Shown one piece after another: positions 26,175 to 35,661 of a DNA stretch of 64,000 nucleotides; the stretch's first letter is position 1; every line of letters begins with the position of its first letter. A model generated the notes under the pieces. That model saw only the letters and a list, made by a program, of their open reading frames with translations, did no database searches and was not told the DNA's origin. The position numbers and the translations under genes were made by a program. Location: positions 1-64,000 of the forward strand of contig CAYWWY010000011.1 of NCBI GenBank assembly GCA_964462525.1. The letters run 5' to 3'. Source of the stretch: CAYWWY01 sp964462525. Lineage in GTDB: Bacteria > Thermotogota > Thermotogae > MWEM01.

Positions 26175-26662
26175 TCGTTGGATTCCTTAGGGAGGTTCAT
26201 TTGCTCCACGAATGAATGGATAAGCTCTTCTATCTCTTCTTCCGTCACTTTGGGCATTTTCGGAAAGAAGCTTCGATAGATAAACCCTGCCTTTTCATTG
26301 AGCACCTGACCCCCAGGAAAGCGCATCTTGACCCGAGCTTTCGCTAAAAAGGCGGGGGAAAAGTTTTTCTCGAAGAGTTGACGAATCTGCTCTGGCTCTT
26401 TTTCTCCCGCGCACAAGAAAAGACCAAGCGCGCATTTTTCCAACTCCCGCGCAAATCGCTTGCAAAAGACTTTCACCTCTTTGCGCACTTTGCCGATGTA
26501 GATTCCTCCACCGATAACCACCGCATCCCAATGATTCCAGTCGATCGCGTTCGAATCCCTGAGATCCATGGATTGGCTCTCCTCTCCAAAAGCCTGTGCC
26601 AAACGATACGCAAACATACCCGTTGTGCCATACTTCCCAGAAAAAACCACCAAGGTTTTCAT
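26171..26662 (-). CDS. Flavodoxin-domain protein (HemG-like)
   Basis: A 163-residue flavodoxin: FMN loop SGKYGTTGMFA near the N-terminus and the aromatic-loop region VIGGGIYIGKVRKEVK, the pattern of the protoporphyrinogen oxidase HemG/YfkO-type flavodoxin group. Heme biosynthesis is not supported by any neighbour, so only the redox role is claimed. First gene of the flavodoxin-TAXI-GGDEF operon; its stop overlaps the TAXI start. Confidence 0.82.
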   Translation of the reverse strand: MKTLVVFSGKYGTTGMFAYRLAQAFGEESQSMDLRDSNAIDWNHWDAVVIGGGIYIGKVRKEVKVFCKRFARELEKCALGLFLCAGEKEPEQIRQLFEKNFSPAFLAKARVKMRFPGGQVLNEKAGFIYRSFFPKMPKVTEEEIEELIHSFVEQMNLPKESNE

Positions 26663-26702
26663 TGCATCCCCTTCTTTCCTATTCCGAGCTTTTCATCGAT
26701 TG

Positions 26703-26711
26703 ATTGTACCA
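26703..26711 (-). promoter_or_regulatory. Extended -10 promoter of the flavodoxin-TAXI-GGDEF operon
   Basis: Minus-strand TGGTACAAT (hexamer over 26703-26708), about 40 bases before the flavodoxin ATG. Confidence 0.65.
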
Positions 26712-26782
26712 TAAAAAAGCGGGATTATTGCGGAGAACCAAAGATTTCTTTGGATGATCGGAGGCGAATTACCAAAAAATCA

Positions 26783-26791
26783 TGGTATAAT
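26783..26791 (+). promoter_or_regulatory. Extended -10 promoter of the phosphohexomutase-led gene train
   Basis: TGGTATAAT with the hexamer at 26786-26791, 29 bases before ATG 26821. No -35 match at the expected distance. Confidence 0.75.
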
Positions 26792-26820
26792 CGTCGCAGA
26801 ACGAGTAAAGGGGTGGAAGA

Positions 26821-28491
26821 ATGAGAACCAAAAATGATTGTATTGCCGAATTTGAACGATGGAAAGGCAATACCCACGGATGGATGCTTGAGGACTTGAA
26901 CCAGATGGAACGTCTTCCTGAAGGGGAATTTGAGCGGCAATTGATGGAACGATTCAGTATTGACGCCGACTTTGGAACAGGGGGACTGCGAAACATCATC
27001 CGGGCAGGCACGAATGGAATGAACGATGTCTGGGTGGAGCGGATTTCTCGAGCAATTGCCCATACAGCGGATTCTGTTGTCATCGCATACGATACCCGAA
27101 ACTATTCAGAACCATTTGCGAAGCTGGCCGCAGATACCATAACCCAAATGGGAAAGACAGCCTGGCTATTTCCCACTCCAACACCGACACCAGTCCTTTC
27201 CTTTGCGGTTCGGTATTTAGAATGCGATGCAGGGATTGTGATTACAGCCAGCCACAATCCTCCCGCATACAATGGCTACAAAGTATATGATAGCCGTGGG
27301 GTGCAGTTGATTCCTTCTTTGGTGGATGAGTTGAAAGAGCGGATGGAGTCCATCCCATTCTTTGCTCCCGGGGCAAAACGAAAAAAGAAAAAAGGGTCCT
27401 CCGCCTACAAGATGGTACCCGATCAATTGGCACAAGCATACGAAGAACGAGTTATTGAACAGCTCTCGCCCTGGATCAAACTTGAGGATGAACCCATTCC
27501 CGTTGTGTATACCCCTTTGCATGGTACCGGGGCTTCATGGATCCCGAAAATCATGTCCCGGATCGGTGTCATTCCCCTCACCATCGAAGAGCAAATGAAC
27601 CCGGATCCTGAGTTTTCGACTGTTTCTATGCCAAACCCAGAAGATCCAGAAGCTTTTGAACACTCGATCTTATTCGCAGAGAGACAAGATCCCAGACCCC
27701 AAGCCATTTTGGCCACAGACCCCGATACGGATCGGATGGGCGTCCAAATCTGGAATGGGGTTGAATATCACTCTTTGAACGGAAACGAAATCGGTATTCT
27801 GCTTTTGGATTTTCTGATCCAAAAATCGCTGGTATTGGGTCGCGATCTCCGTAACTCTGTTGTCCTCAAGACCATCGTTAGCACTGAGATGGTCAATCGG
27901 ATGAAAACTCGATACGGATTCCAGTTGATTGAAACCCTTACTGGGTTTAAATATTTGGGTGATCAAATTGAACAGTTGGAAGAACCGGATCAAGAATTCC
28001 TTTTCGCCTTTGAAGAAAGCTACGGGTACCTCTATGGAGACCAGAGCAGAGATAAGGATGCAATCATGGGCTGTTTGCTTTTCTGCCTGCTGTTGAAGAA
28101 CCTTGGAAGCGGGGAACGAATCCTGCAAAGCTTGGAAGTTTTGCGAGGAGAGTATGGGTACTATAGAGAAGGATTGGTTACGCAAGAGTTTCCTGGTGTG
28201 GAGGGATTGAAGCAAATGAGGGCATTTCTGCATCGGATTCGGGAAAAACCCCCGATCAGCTGGGCGCAGCAACCTTTGACAGAATCCCGAGATTATGCTC
28301 AAGAATCGGGAATCATGAAAGGAAATGTTCTGGAATGGCGTTTTGGGAAGAAGCTGAAAATCATCATCCGCCCTTCGGGAACAGAACCGAAGCTGAAAGC
28401 CTACTTCTTCTGCCGGGAAAACACGCAGAACGAGACGAACCACCTTCTGACAATCAGTATGGAGGCTTGGAACCACTTTTTGGAAACCTAA
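26821..28491 (+). CDS. Phosphoglucomutase/phosphomannomutase
   Basis: A 556-residue alpha-D-phosphohexomutase interconverting hexose 1- and 6-phosphates. Visible signatures are GTGGLR near residue 55, the phosphoserine loop TASHNPPAYNGYKVY (about 141-155), the metal loop ATDPDTDR (about 300-307) and the phosphate-binding PSGTEPK near the C-terminus. Length and motifs fit the PgcA/yhxB type rather than GlmM. It heads a run of plus-strand genes to 38911. Confidence 0.92.
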   Translation: MRTKNDCIAEFERWKGNTHGWMLEDLNQMERLPEGEFERQLMERFSIDADFGTGGLRNIIRAGTNGMNDVWVERISRAIAHTADSVVIAYDTRNYSEPFAKLAADTITQMGKTAWLFPTPTPTPVLSFAVRYLECDAGIVITASHNPPAYNGYKVYDSRGVQLIPSLVDELKERMESIPFFAPGAKRKKKKGSSAYKMVPDQLAQAYEERVIEQLSPWIKLEDEPIPVVYTPLHGTGASWIPKIMSRIGVIPLTIEEQMNPDPEFSTVSMPNPEDPEAFEHSILFAERQDPRPQAILATDPDTDRMGVQIWNGVEYHSLNGNEIGILLLDFLIQKSLVLGRDLRNSVVLKTIVSTEMVNRMKTRYGFQLIETLTGFKYLGDQIEQLEEPDQEFLFAFEESYGYLYGDQSRDKDAIMGCLLFCLLLKNLGSGERILQSLEVLRGEYGYYREGLVTQEFPGVEGLKQMRAFLHRIREKPPISWAQQPLTESRDYAQESGIMKGNVLEWRFGKKLKIIIRPSGTEPKLKAYFFCRENTQNETNHLLTISMEAWNHFLET

Positions 28492-28553
28492 CCCCATCGA
28501 AGCATCAAAATCCATTCCAAAGATGGAGTTGATCCTGGAGGAGGCGTCGTATT

Positions 28554-29084
28554 TTGAGCATTCGAAAGGAAGATATTCAGGTTCTGTTTGATACGCAGAC
28601 CATTCAAAAGCGGATTGTGGAACTGGGGAAAGAAATCGCCGATTATTACCGTCCCTTGACCGATCGGTTGTATATGGTATGTGTGTTGAAAGGTTCGGTC
28701 CACTTTTTTTCGGATCTTTTGCTAAACATTCCGATGAATGTCCATTACATCTTTATTCAGGTTTCCAGTTACGCGGATAACCAGTCCACCGGAAATGTTG
28801 TAATCAAATCTATCTTGGATGAATCGATCGAAGGACAATATGTCGTGGTCGTCGAAGATATACTCGATTCGGGGAAAACGCTCCATCATGTCATGCGGTT
28901 TTTGGAGCAGTTTCAGCCCAAGGATCTGAGCGTAGCAACATTGTTGGATAAACATGAAAATGACCATTTGGGTGTGACCCCACGATTTACTGGGTTTCAG
29001 GTGCCAAACCAGTTTATGATCGGTTATGGATTGGATTATGACCAAATCTACCGGAATCTTCCGTACATCGGATATGTCCCCTGA
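28554..29084 (+). CDS. hpt: Hypoxanthine phosphoribosyltransferase
   Basis: Purine salvage enzyme converting hypoxanthine or guanine and PRPP to nucleotides. The 176-residue protein has the PRPP loop VVVVEDILDSGKTL (about 99-112) and the early VLKGSVHFF motif that precedes the catalytic loop. TTG start at 28554, nine bases after GGAGGAGG. Its 3' end overlaps the next small gene by 11 bases. Confidence 0.92.
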   Translation: MSIRKEDIQVLFDTQTIQKRIVELGKEIADYYRPLTDRLYMVCVLKGSVHFFSDLLLNIPMNVHYIFIQVSSYADNQSTGNVVIKSILDESIEGQYVVVVEDILDSGKTLHHVMRFLEQFQPKDLSVATLLDKHENDHLGVTPRFTGFQVPNQFMIGYGLDYDQIYRNLPYIGYVP

Positions 29085-29397
29085 TCCCAACCGCCAGAAA
29101 TACCGCAAAAAGGGGATCATAACCTCTTTGGCGCTTCTGGTTATTTTTATGCTCTCTTATGGAATCATGAATACTCTGTGGGATCTGCGTCTGCAATCCC
29201 TGGACATAGAAAGAAAGGGGCTTGTGAGTCTCCCTTCTATGCATGCGATGGATTTGGGATGCCATATCGAAGCAGTTATGATGGACTGGGAGACGATGAC
29301 ATTGAACCCTTGGGAAGGTTCTATCGAGATTAACGGCATCCAGCTTCTTTGGAAGAATGGAAGCATGGAAGTGAGACAACCAAGGTTTGCCCCATAA
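29074..29397 (+). CDS. Small single-pass membrane protein
   Basis: A 107-residue protein with a basic cytoplasmic N-terminus (PDPNRQKYRKKG), one membrane helix (about 17-36) and a short outer domain. The frame is open from 29026, but ATG 29074 overlaps the end of hpt by 11 bases and is more plausible. No family recognised. It occupies the place directly before hslU where hslV often lies, and has no similarity to HslV. Confidence 0.6.
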   Translation: MSPDPNRQKYRKKGIITSLALLVIFMLSYGIMNTLWDLRLQSLDIERKGLVSLPSMHAMDLGCHIEAVMMDWETMTLNPWEGSIEINGIQLLWKNGSMEVRQPRFAP

Positions 29398-29406
29398 GGA
29401 GGTACT

Positions 29407-30858
29407 ATGGAACCAACATCAGAACCACCCATTGCCCTAGGGCAGGAAGATAATCTGACTCCTAAGCGGATTGTGGAATTGCTGAACCGATATATCGTTG
29501 GACAAGACCCTGCCAAAAAATCCGTTGCCATTGCTTTACGCAACCGAATCCGGCGCCAGCGATTGTCGGAAAAGATGCGGCGGGAGATCATTCCGAAGAA
29601 TATCCTGATGATGGGACCCACTGGTGTGGGGAAGACAGAAATTGCTCGGAGGCTGGCGCAAATCTCGCGCTCCCCGTTTATTAAAGTCGAAGCGTCCCGA
29701 TTCACTGAAGTAGGGTATGTTGGACGTTCGGTCGAATCCATGATCCGTGATCTGGTTGAGGCGTCCATTAACATGATCAAGTCCGACGAAATGCGGCGTG
29801 TGAAGGCCCAAGCCGAAATTGAAGTCGAAAACCGAATCTTGGAGGCTTTGACCCGCACTCGGCCATCGAAACCGCATCAACCGTTTGGCGAAAATTTCCT
29901 GGGGGCATTGCTGGGAAATCGACAGCCATCTCAATCGCCCGAGCAACAACCACCCCAACAAGACCCGAACCAGAAGGACCAGATATCATCCATGCGAGAA
30001 AAATTGAACCAGGGATTGTTGGAAGACAACGACGTGGAACTGGAAATCGAACAGGCTGCGGCTCCGGCAATCGGAATGATCGGTGGGGGAGATATGGCTG
30101 AAGAGATGGGCATCGATCTTCAAGGAGTCTTTGGAAATCTGGTTCCCAAAAAACGGGTCACCAAACGCATGAAAGTACGGGAAGCCCGAAAATTTCTCTT
30201 TCCGATCGAAGCAGAAAAACTGATCGATATGGACAAAACCGTTCAGACCGGCCTAGATATGGCGCAAGAACGCGGAATCATATTCATCGACGAAATAGAC
30301 AAAGTGGCATCCAAGTCCTCTTCAGGAAGCGGACCGGATGTATCGAGGGAGGGCGTCCAAAGAGATCTCTTGCCGATCGTGGAAGGCACAAACGTAATGA
30401 CAAAACATGGAATGGTGCGAACCGATTATATTCTCTTTATTGCGGCTGGGGCTTTCCACATATCCAAACCCGCCGACCTGATTCCAGAGTTTCAAGGACG
30501 GTTTCCCATCCGGGTGGAATTGGTTCCGTTAACAGTCCAGGACTTCGAACGGATCGTTGTCGAACCGGAAAATTCTCTCCTGAAACAATACACCGCTTTG
30601 TTAGATACGGACGGAGTGACTTTGGACTTTACGCCCGATGGCATACGGGAGATCGCACATATTGCCTTTACACTCAATGAACGCATTGAAAATATCGGCG
30701 CCCGTCGGCTCTATACCGTCATGGAAAAGACCTTGGAAGATATTTCCTTCGAAGCCCCCGATACATCAGAAAAGCAGGTTCACATCGATCAAGATTTTGT
30801 TCGAAAGCATCTGGAATCCATTCTCCAAGACGAAGATCTTTCTTCGTACATCCTGTAA
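29407..30858 (+). CDS. hslU: HslU (ClpY) AAA+ unfoldase
   Basis: ATPase subunit of the HslUV protease. The 483-residue protein has Walker A GPTGVGKTE (about 71-79), an insertion (I domain) rich in Gln/Pro, the Walker B segment GIIFIDEIDKVA, and the C-terminal sensor region ENIGARRLYTVMEK. The last residues EDLSSYIL match the HslV-activating tail of HslU, so a partner protease probably exists even though hslV is not adjacent. GGAGG upstream of ATG 29407. Confidence 0.93.
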   Translation: MEPTSEPPIALGQEDNLTPKRIVELLNRYIVGQDPAKKSVAIALRNRIRRQRLSEKMRREIIPKNILMMGPTGVGKTEIARRLAQISRSPFIKVEASRFTEVGYVGRSVESMIRDLVEASINMIKSDEMRRVKAQAEIEVENRILEALTRTRPSKPHQPFGENFLGALLGNRQPSQSPEQQPPQQDPNQKDQISSMREKLNQGLLEDNDVELEIEQAAAPAIGMIGGGDMAEEMGIDLQGVFGNLVPKKRVTKRMKVREARKFLFPIEAEKLIDMDKTVQTGLDMAQERGIIFIDEIDKVASKSSSGSGPDVSREGVQRDLLPIVEGTNVMTKHGMVRTDYILFIAAGAFHISKPADLIPEFQGRFPIRVELVPLTVQDFERIVVEPENSLLKQYTALLDTDGVTLDFTPDGIREIAHIAFTLNERIENIGARRLYTVMEKTLEDISFEAPDTSEKQVHIDQDFVRKHLESILQDEDLSSYIL

Positions 30859-30872
30859 ACAAGGAGCGCGCG

Positions 30873-31949
30873 ATGGAACGGATTCATCGAATCATGTTGG
30901 CATCGGTCCATATCTTTCAGCCCGAAGAGTGGGAGTGGTTGACCAACCAATTCTCGTCGATCGACGAGATGCTTCGCGCGCCTACGCTGCTCTCTGGTCT
31001 TGAATCGCGGATTCAGCGATTCTCTTCGCTGGATCGCGCAACGATGGAGCAAGAACTGAATCGAATCATGAATCGAAAGGACATTTCGATCCTTCTTTGG
31101 GGAGATGACGGATACCCAGCCCTATTGAAAGAGATTCCGGACCCTCCTTTGGCATTATTCGTCAAAGGAAGGCATCAGGTACTCAATGAACCACAGTTGA
31201 AAATCGGGGTTGTGGGTTCTCGAAAAAACACAGCATATGGTTCGTACGCTGTTCAGAAGATCGTTACGCCTTTAGCCAGGCAGGGTGTTGCCATTGTCAG
31301 CGGACTTGCCTATGGAATCGATGCCCTTGCGCATAAACAGGCCATTGAAGAGAAATCCACAACGGTAGGCGTTCTGGGCGGAGGAGTCGACCACATCTAT
31401 CCGATGGCGCACAAAGACTTGTATCGAAGGGTTTCTGAGGAAGGCTGTTTAGTCAGCGAGTATCTGCCTTCCACGCGTCCCTTGCCCCGATACTTTCCTC
31501 GCAGAAATCGGATCATATCCGGTTTGAGCCATGGGGTTTTGGTGATCGAAGCGACAGCCAAAAGCGGTTCTTTGATCACTGCGCAATGCGCCCTCTCCCA
31601 AAATCGAGAAGTCTTTGCTATTCCGGGTTCAATTCAATCCATTTACTCCGAAGGAACACACCGGTTGATTCAGCTTGGCGCAAAGCTGGTCACCGCGCAT
31701 ACCGATATCATCAATGAGTTTCCTTGGATCCAAACCCACTTTGATTTTCAATCGTCCGCCTCCCTAACGGATTTGGAGACTTCCGAACAGATCGTGGTTT
31801 CCGCGATTCGGGAAGGAACGGGGCATTTTGACGCTTTGCTTGAACACACTGGGTTGCAGGCAGGTCAATTGAATGAAATATTGACGATGCTCACGCTCAG
31901 GGGGATCGTTTCGCAAAACGAAACGGAGTATCGGCTGTTGAGGGGATAA
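30873..31949 (+). CDS. dprA: DNA-processing protein DprA
   Basis: Loads RecA on incoming single-stranded DNA during transformation. The 358-residue protein has the Rossmann-like core VGSRKNTAYGSYA, SGLAYGIDALAHKQAI, LGGGVDHIYP and RNRIISGLSHGVLVIEA, and a C-terminal winged-helix region (from about 295). Fourteen bases after hslU, with an AAGGAG ribosome site. Competence itself is not proven by this gene alone. Confidence 0.93.
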   Translation: MERIHRIMLASVHIFQPEEWEWLTNQFSSIDEMLRAPTLLSGLESRIQRFSSLDRATMEQELNRIMNRKDISILLWGDDGYPALLKEIPDPPLALFVKGRHQVLNEPQLKIGVVGSRKNTAYGSYAVQKIVTPLARQGVAIVSGLAYGIDALAHKQAIEEKSTTVGVLGGGVDHIYPMAHKDLYRRVSEEGCLVSEYLPSTRPLPRYFPRRNRIISGLSHGVLVIEATAKSGSLITAQCALSQNREVFAIPGSIQSIYSEGTHRLIQLGAKLVTAHTDIINEFPWIQTHFDFQSSASLTDLETSEQIVVSAIREGTGHFDALLEHTGLQAGQLNEILTMLTLRGIVSQNETEYRLLRG

Positions 31950-31950
31950 G

Positions 31951-32640
31951 ATGGCGAAGAGAACGGACCGCAAATGGAACCGGTTAGGGATCGTGATCGG
32001 ATTCTTTGCCTTTGGATTGAGCTGTTTGTTTGGAATGCAGTTCGAGATTGGAGGAGGATACCGATTCGCTCCCAGTAGTTTCAATCATAACGGCTTCAAT
32101 ATTGATTTGGGGATCTGGAATGATTTCAATGATCGAATCGAATTCGATATCACGTATCATCCACACTTTTCCTTTGATGATGAAGGAACGCAGAGCGAAA
32201 CACCCATGGATTTTTGGAATTTCGACTTTGGTGTGTACGTTCCGATTTTGGGAAGGGATGTGGGTCGAACCGGATACCGCTTCGGAATTCATTCCACCTT
32301 CGAGTATGGAAACTTCTATACGCAATACGCGCAAACAGGAGATGATCCAACCGACCAAGACTTATGGGACGCTTGGCAAGACTCAAGTTATTGGTTTGCG
32401 GCTGGTTTGTATGGCCAGTATCATTTTGATCCATGGCTTTTTGAAGTTTCCTTGGGTTTGCCCATCGTTTACAATCCACAAAACATGGGCTTTATGGATC
32501 TTCTCTTTGGCACCGTGCAGGCAAAGCTGCGGTATTTTGTTCAAAGCGGCCAATACCAGTTCAGAGACCACCTTGTTGTCGAATTCCAACTATCCAACCG
32601 GAAAATCGGGTTTTCCGTATACTTGATCATGCCATTTTGA
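31951..32640 (+). CDS. Predicted small outer-membrane beta-barrel protein
   Basis: A 229-residue protein with an N-terminal signal segment (about 10-30) and then alternating hydrophobic/polar strands rich in Tyr, Phe and Trp with Gly turns. The chain ends in a strand terminating in Phe (VYLIMPF), the usual signal for BAM-dependent insertion. No named family recognised. Its start is two bases after dprA and its stop abuts the pseudouridine synthase gene. Confidence 0.65.
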   Translation: MAKRTDRKWNRLGIVIGFFAFGLSCLFGMQFEIGGGYRFAPSSFNHNGFNIDLGIWNDFNDRIEFDITYHPHFSFDDEGTQSETPMDFWNFDFGVYVPILGRDVGRTGYRFGIHSTFEYGNFYTQYAQTGDDPTDQDLWDAWQDSSYWFAAGLYGQYHFDPWLFEVSLGLPIVYNPQNMGFMDLLFGTVQAKLRYFVQSGQYQFRDHLVVEFQLSNRKIGFSVYLIMPF

Positions 32641-32642
32641 TC

Positions 32643-33416
32643 ATGGATCGATCGAGAGTCACGCTGAAACGATTTTTGCAATCCTGTGGAGTTGGAGCTC
32701 GTAGAAAAGTCGACGAAATGATCCATCAAGGCAGAGTATGCGTGAATGGAAGCGTGGTCACCCAGTTTGCGTTTGAAGTGGACGGCTCGCGGGACCAGAT
32801 CACGCTGGATGGGCGAATCTGTTCTCCCCAGAGCGAACCGAAGTACTACTTATTTCACAAACCACGCGGAATCATCTCATCCGTCACAGATCCCCAAGGC
32901 AGAGAAACAGTCATCGATTATGTGCGCCGGCATCACGGGATCAAAGACTACCTATTCCCGGTAGGAAGATTGGATCAGGAGACCGAAGGGTTGTTGATTC
33001 TTACCAACGACGGCGATTTTGCCAATCAGATGCTGCATCCCCGCTATGAAGTCCAAAAGGTATATCAGGCCTGGGTTCAGGGAACACCAACAACCCCAGC
33101 GATGGAGAAATTCCGTAGCGGTTTGATCCTTGGGAACGAAAAGACCGCTCCGGCTGGGTTGACCATATTGGAGTCCGAGAAGAACCAATCCCTATGGGAG
33201 ATCCGCATTCGTGAAGGGAAAAAGCGCCAAATCCGTCTTATGTGTCAGGCATTGGGTCATCCCGTTCTGTATCTGAAACGGATTCAAATCGGTTCCTTTA
33301 CCCTTGACGGAATCGAAACGCCCGGTCAATTGAGATCTTTTACCATTTCAGAACGAGAGGAAATCCAGCACAGAGAGAAAGAAGGAAAGAAAGGCGGTGG
33401 GGGTGGTGAAAAATAG
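32643..33416 (+). CDS. RsuA/RluB-family pseudouridine synthase
   Basis: Isomerises uridine in rRNA. The roughly 257-residue protein has an N-terminal S4 RNA-binding domain (TLKRFLQSCGVGARRKVDEMI), the catalytic loop GRLDQETEGLLILTNDG with the essential Asp, and KVYQAWVQG. Length fits RluB or RluF/RsuA; which site is modified cannot be told. The start ATG lies just after the upstream stop without a clear ribosome site, implying coupling. The C-terminal tail is Lys/Gly/Glu-rich. Confidence 0.88.
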   Translation: MDRSRVTLKRFLQSCGVGARRKVDEMIHQGRVCVNGSVVTQFAFEVDGSRDQITLDGRICSPQSEPKYYLFHKPRGIISSVTDPQGRETVIDYVRRHHGIKDYLFPVGRLDQETEGLLILTNDGDFANQMLHPRYEVQKVYQAWVQGTPTTPAMEKFRSGLILGNEKTAPAGLTILESEKNQSLWEIRIREGKKRQIRLMCQALGHPVLYLKRIQIGSFTLDGIETPGQLRSFTISEREEIQHREKEGKKGGGGGEK

Positions 33417-35661
33417 GATGAGAATGGGAATCGGTCTCATCATTTTTTTTGTTGTTTGTGTATCAATTGCGTGGGGAACAACCGGTTATTTTCAGCTGCG
33501 AAGTATCCAAGAAAAAATCACTTTTGCATACAACCTTGACGATGCCTCCCTTTTGGATTCCAGTATTCAGGATCTCAATCAGCTTTTGCAGCAGTATCCG
33601 AATGACCTTGGGTTGCGCCAGAAAGCCTTCATCCTGATGGGAGATGCTTATTTCTACCGGGGGAGTTATGATCAAGCCCTCGCTTCCTATCAGCAGGCTC
33701 AATCCTTATTGATCGTGTCGGATACCGACTATCCCTACGTGCTATATTCCAAAGCATATACCTTATACTATGCGGCTCTCAACGCTACGGGCAACCTTCA
33801 GGCCCAATACATTCGCCAGGCTATCTCTGCCATCGATGAAATCTCTTCTTTTTCCGAGTATGCCCAAGACGCTTTCCTTTTGCGCGGAATGGTGCTGCGG
33901 CTTTCTGGAGACTATATGTCGGCTGTGGCCTTTTTGGACCGTGTCACTCGGGAAGACTTACGCCCGACTGCCAGCTACTACAAAGGTCTGGTGCTGTACG
34001 AACAAAGAAACTATGCCGCGGCGGTATTGGCGTTCCAACAAGCTCAGAGGCAAGGGCAGGATAAGGAACTGGTTGCAGCTAGCATTTATCAGGTTGTTAA
34101 GGCCCTAATGAATCTTCAAAACTACCGGGAGGCTTTGCAGCATTCGGAGATCTTGGTCCGAGATTATTCCGATACCCGATTCCGAGGCGATATTATGACC
34201 CTTCATGTGGAACTGCTTTATCAGAGCGGATCTTATGATTCTGCCTTGCGGTATATCGATACTGTCATCCAGAGCGCGCCATCTACCCGAGAACGAATGG
34301 ACGCTTTGATCGCAAAAGGGTGGATTACCTACAAAAACCAGCGAATCGACATGGCCATCGACCTCTGGACCCAAGCCATGGAATTGGGCGCGCGCAGTCA
34401 TAATCAGGAAGCCTTTGAAGCGGCAAAAAATGTGATGGGCGCCATGCGCGAAGGCGGAGACTATTCGGGATTGGTTGCGTTTCTTAACCGTGTGAAATCC
34501 CTGTTCCCAGAAAAAACGACTGAGTTGGACCTTGAAACCGCCAAGATCTATATTGCCATGCGCCGAATCGACGAAGCCGAGGTTCTTTTACGCCGAGTGC
34601 TTGCCACTGGATTGGCTTTTCAGGAAGCCAATTATTGGATGGCGCAACTATTCCTTCAAAAGGGGGATTTTCGTCAAGCCTTGGATACCATAGAGCGAGT
34701 CATCCAGTCCGGAACCCCGCGGTATGTTTTTTTGGGTCAATCCTTTAAGGGCGATGTGCTCTTTCAAACGCGAGATTACCCAAAATCGCGCGAAGCCTAT
34801 CGGAAAGCATTAGAAGTCGCGGGGGATCAAGAGCGTACTCAAACACTCATCAATCTTGGGATTGTTGCCATGGCTATGCAAAACTATACAGAAGCCGACG
34901 GATACTTTCAGCAATTGAAAGACAATTATCAACAAGATGTCACCGGCGCTTTGAACGCGGCGTTTTATCTGGCTGAATCGTACGCATTGCGCAATCAGTT
35001 CGTTCAGGCGTCTCGTGAGTATGACTGGATCATACAAAACGATACCACAGGTCGATTCATCCGCAATGCGACCATAAAGAAATTCGAAATGCTTATTCTA
35101 TCAACCACCATTATGGATCCCATCATCCAACAGATCGATCAAGCGATTGCTCAAACCGGTGACGCGCTGTTGAAAAAGGAATTGGCTTATCTTCGCGGAG
35201 AAGCCTTTCTCAGGAAAGGAGACGTTCTTTCCGCCTACAATGCCATTTCCGGTGTTCAAACAGAGGGAATGCAGGATTCCTCCAAAGCAGGAATGTTGTA
35301 TATCCGAGCACGGTACTTCACATCGATCGGAAACCGGACGGAAGCCGACCGAGCTTATTCTCTGCTCATCCAACAGTATCCGCAATCTGCGAAAGCCCCA
35401 TGGGGCCTTCAAGACTATGCTCTTTCCTTCTACCATCGGGGCGATTATGATCAGTCCAAAAACCTATTCTTCCAACTGATCACAACATATCCGACCTTTT
35501 CCAAGGTGGATGCGGCATATTTCTATATCGGTCTATCCTACGAGCGGCTTGGCGATCCCCAAAGAGCTTTGCGAATCTATGAAGAATTGCTCCAAAAATT
35601 CCCGAATACCGATCGCCTCAATGAAACGCGGGAACGGATCAATCAGCTAAAAACCCCGTGA
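33406..35661 (+). CDS. Exported TPR-repeat protein
   Basis: About 751 residues: an N-terminal signal or anchor segment (about 8-25), then tetratricopeptide-like helices through nearly the whole length (for example GDAYFYRGSYDQALASYQQA and the final YFYIGLSYERLGDPQRALR). Such proteins scaffold complexes in the periplasm. GTG 33406 or ATG 33418 are both possible starts; both sit over the end of the previous gene. The stop overlaps the ispE start by four bases. No specific partner can be named. Confidence 0.78.
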   Translation: MKNRMRMGIGLIIFFVVCVSIAWGTTGYFQLRSIQEKITFAYNLDDASLLDSSIQDLNQLLQQYPNDLGLRQKAFILMGDAYFYRGSYDQALASYQQAQSLLIVSDTDYPYVLYSKAYTLYYAALNATGNLQAQYIRQAISAIDEISSFSEYAQDAFLLRGMVLRLSGDYMSAVAFLDRVTREDLRPTASYYKGLVLYEQRNYAAAVLAFQQAQRQGQDKELVAASIYQVVKALMNLQNYREALQHSEILVRDYSDTRFRGDIMTLHVELLYQSGSYDSALRYIDTVIQSAPSTRERMDALIAKGWITYKNQRIDMAIDLWTQAMELGARSHNQEAFEAAKNVMGAMREGGDYSGLVAFLNRVKSLFPEKTTELDLETAKIYIAMRRIDEAEVLLRRVLATGLAFQEANYWMAQLFLQKGDFRQALDTIERVIQSGTPRYVFLGQSFKGDVLFQTRDYPKSREAYRKALEVAGDQERTQTLINLGIVAMAMQNYTEADGYFQQLKDNYQQDVTGALNAAFYLAESYALRNQFVQASREYDWIIQNDTTGRFIRNATIKKFEMLILSTTIMDPIIQQIDQAIAQTGDALLKKELAYLRGEAFLRKGDVLSAYNAISGVQTEGMQDSSKAGMLYIRARYFTSIGNRTEADRAYSLLIQQYPQSAKAPWGLQDYALSFYHRGDYDQSKNLFFQLITTYPTFSKVDAAYFYIGLSYERLGDPQRALRIYEELLQKFPNTDRLNETRERINQLKTP

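Noticed and set aside
27670..28515. Minus-strand open frame opposite the phosphohexomutase gene
   Set aside because: It lies over conserved mutase motifs and has no supporting start signals.
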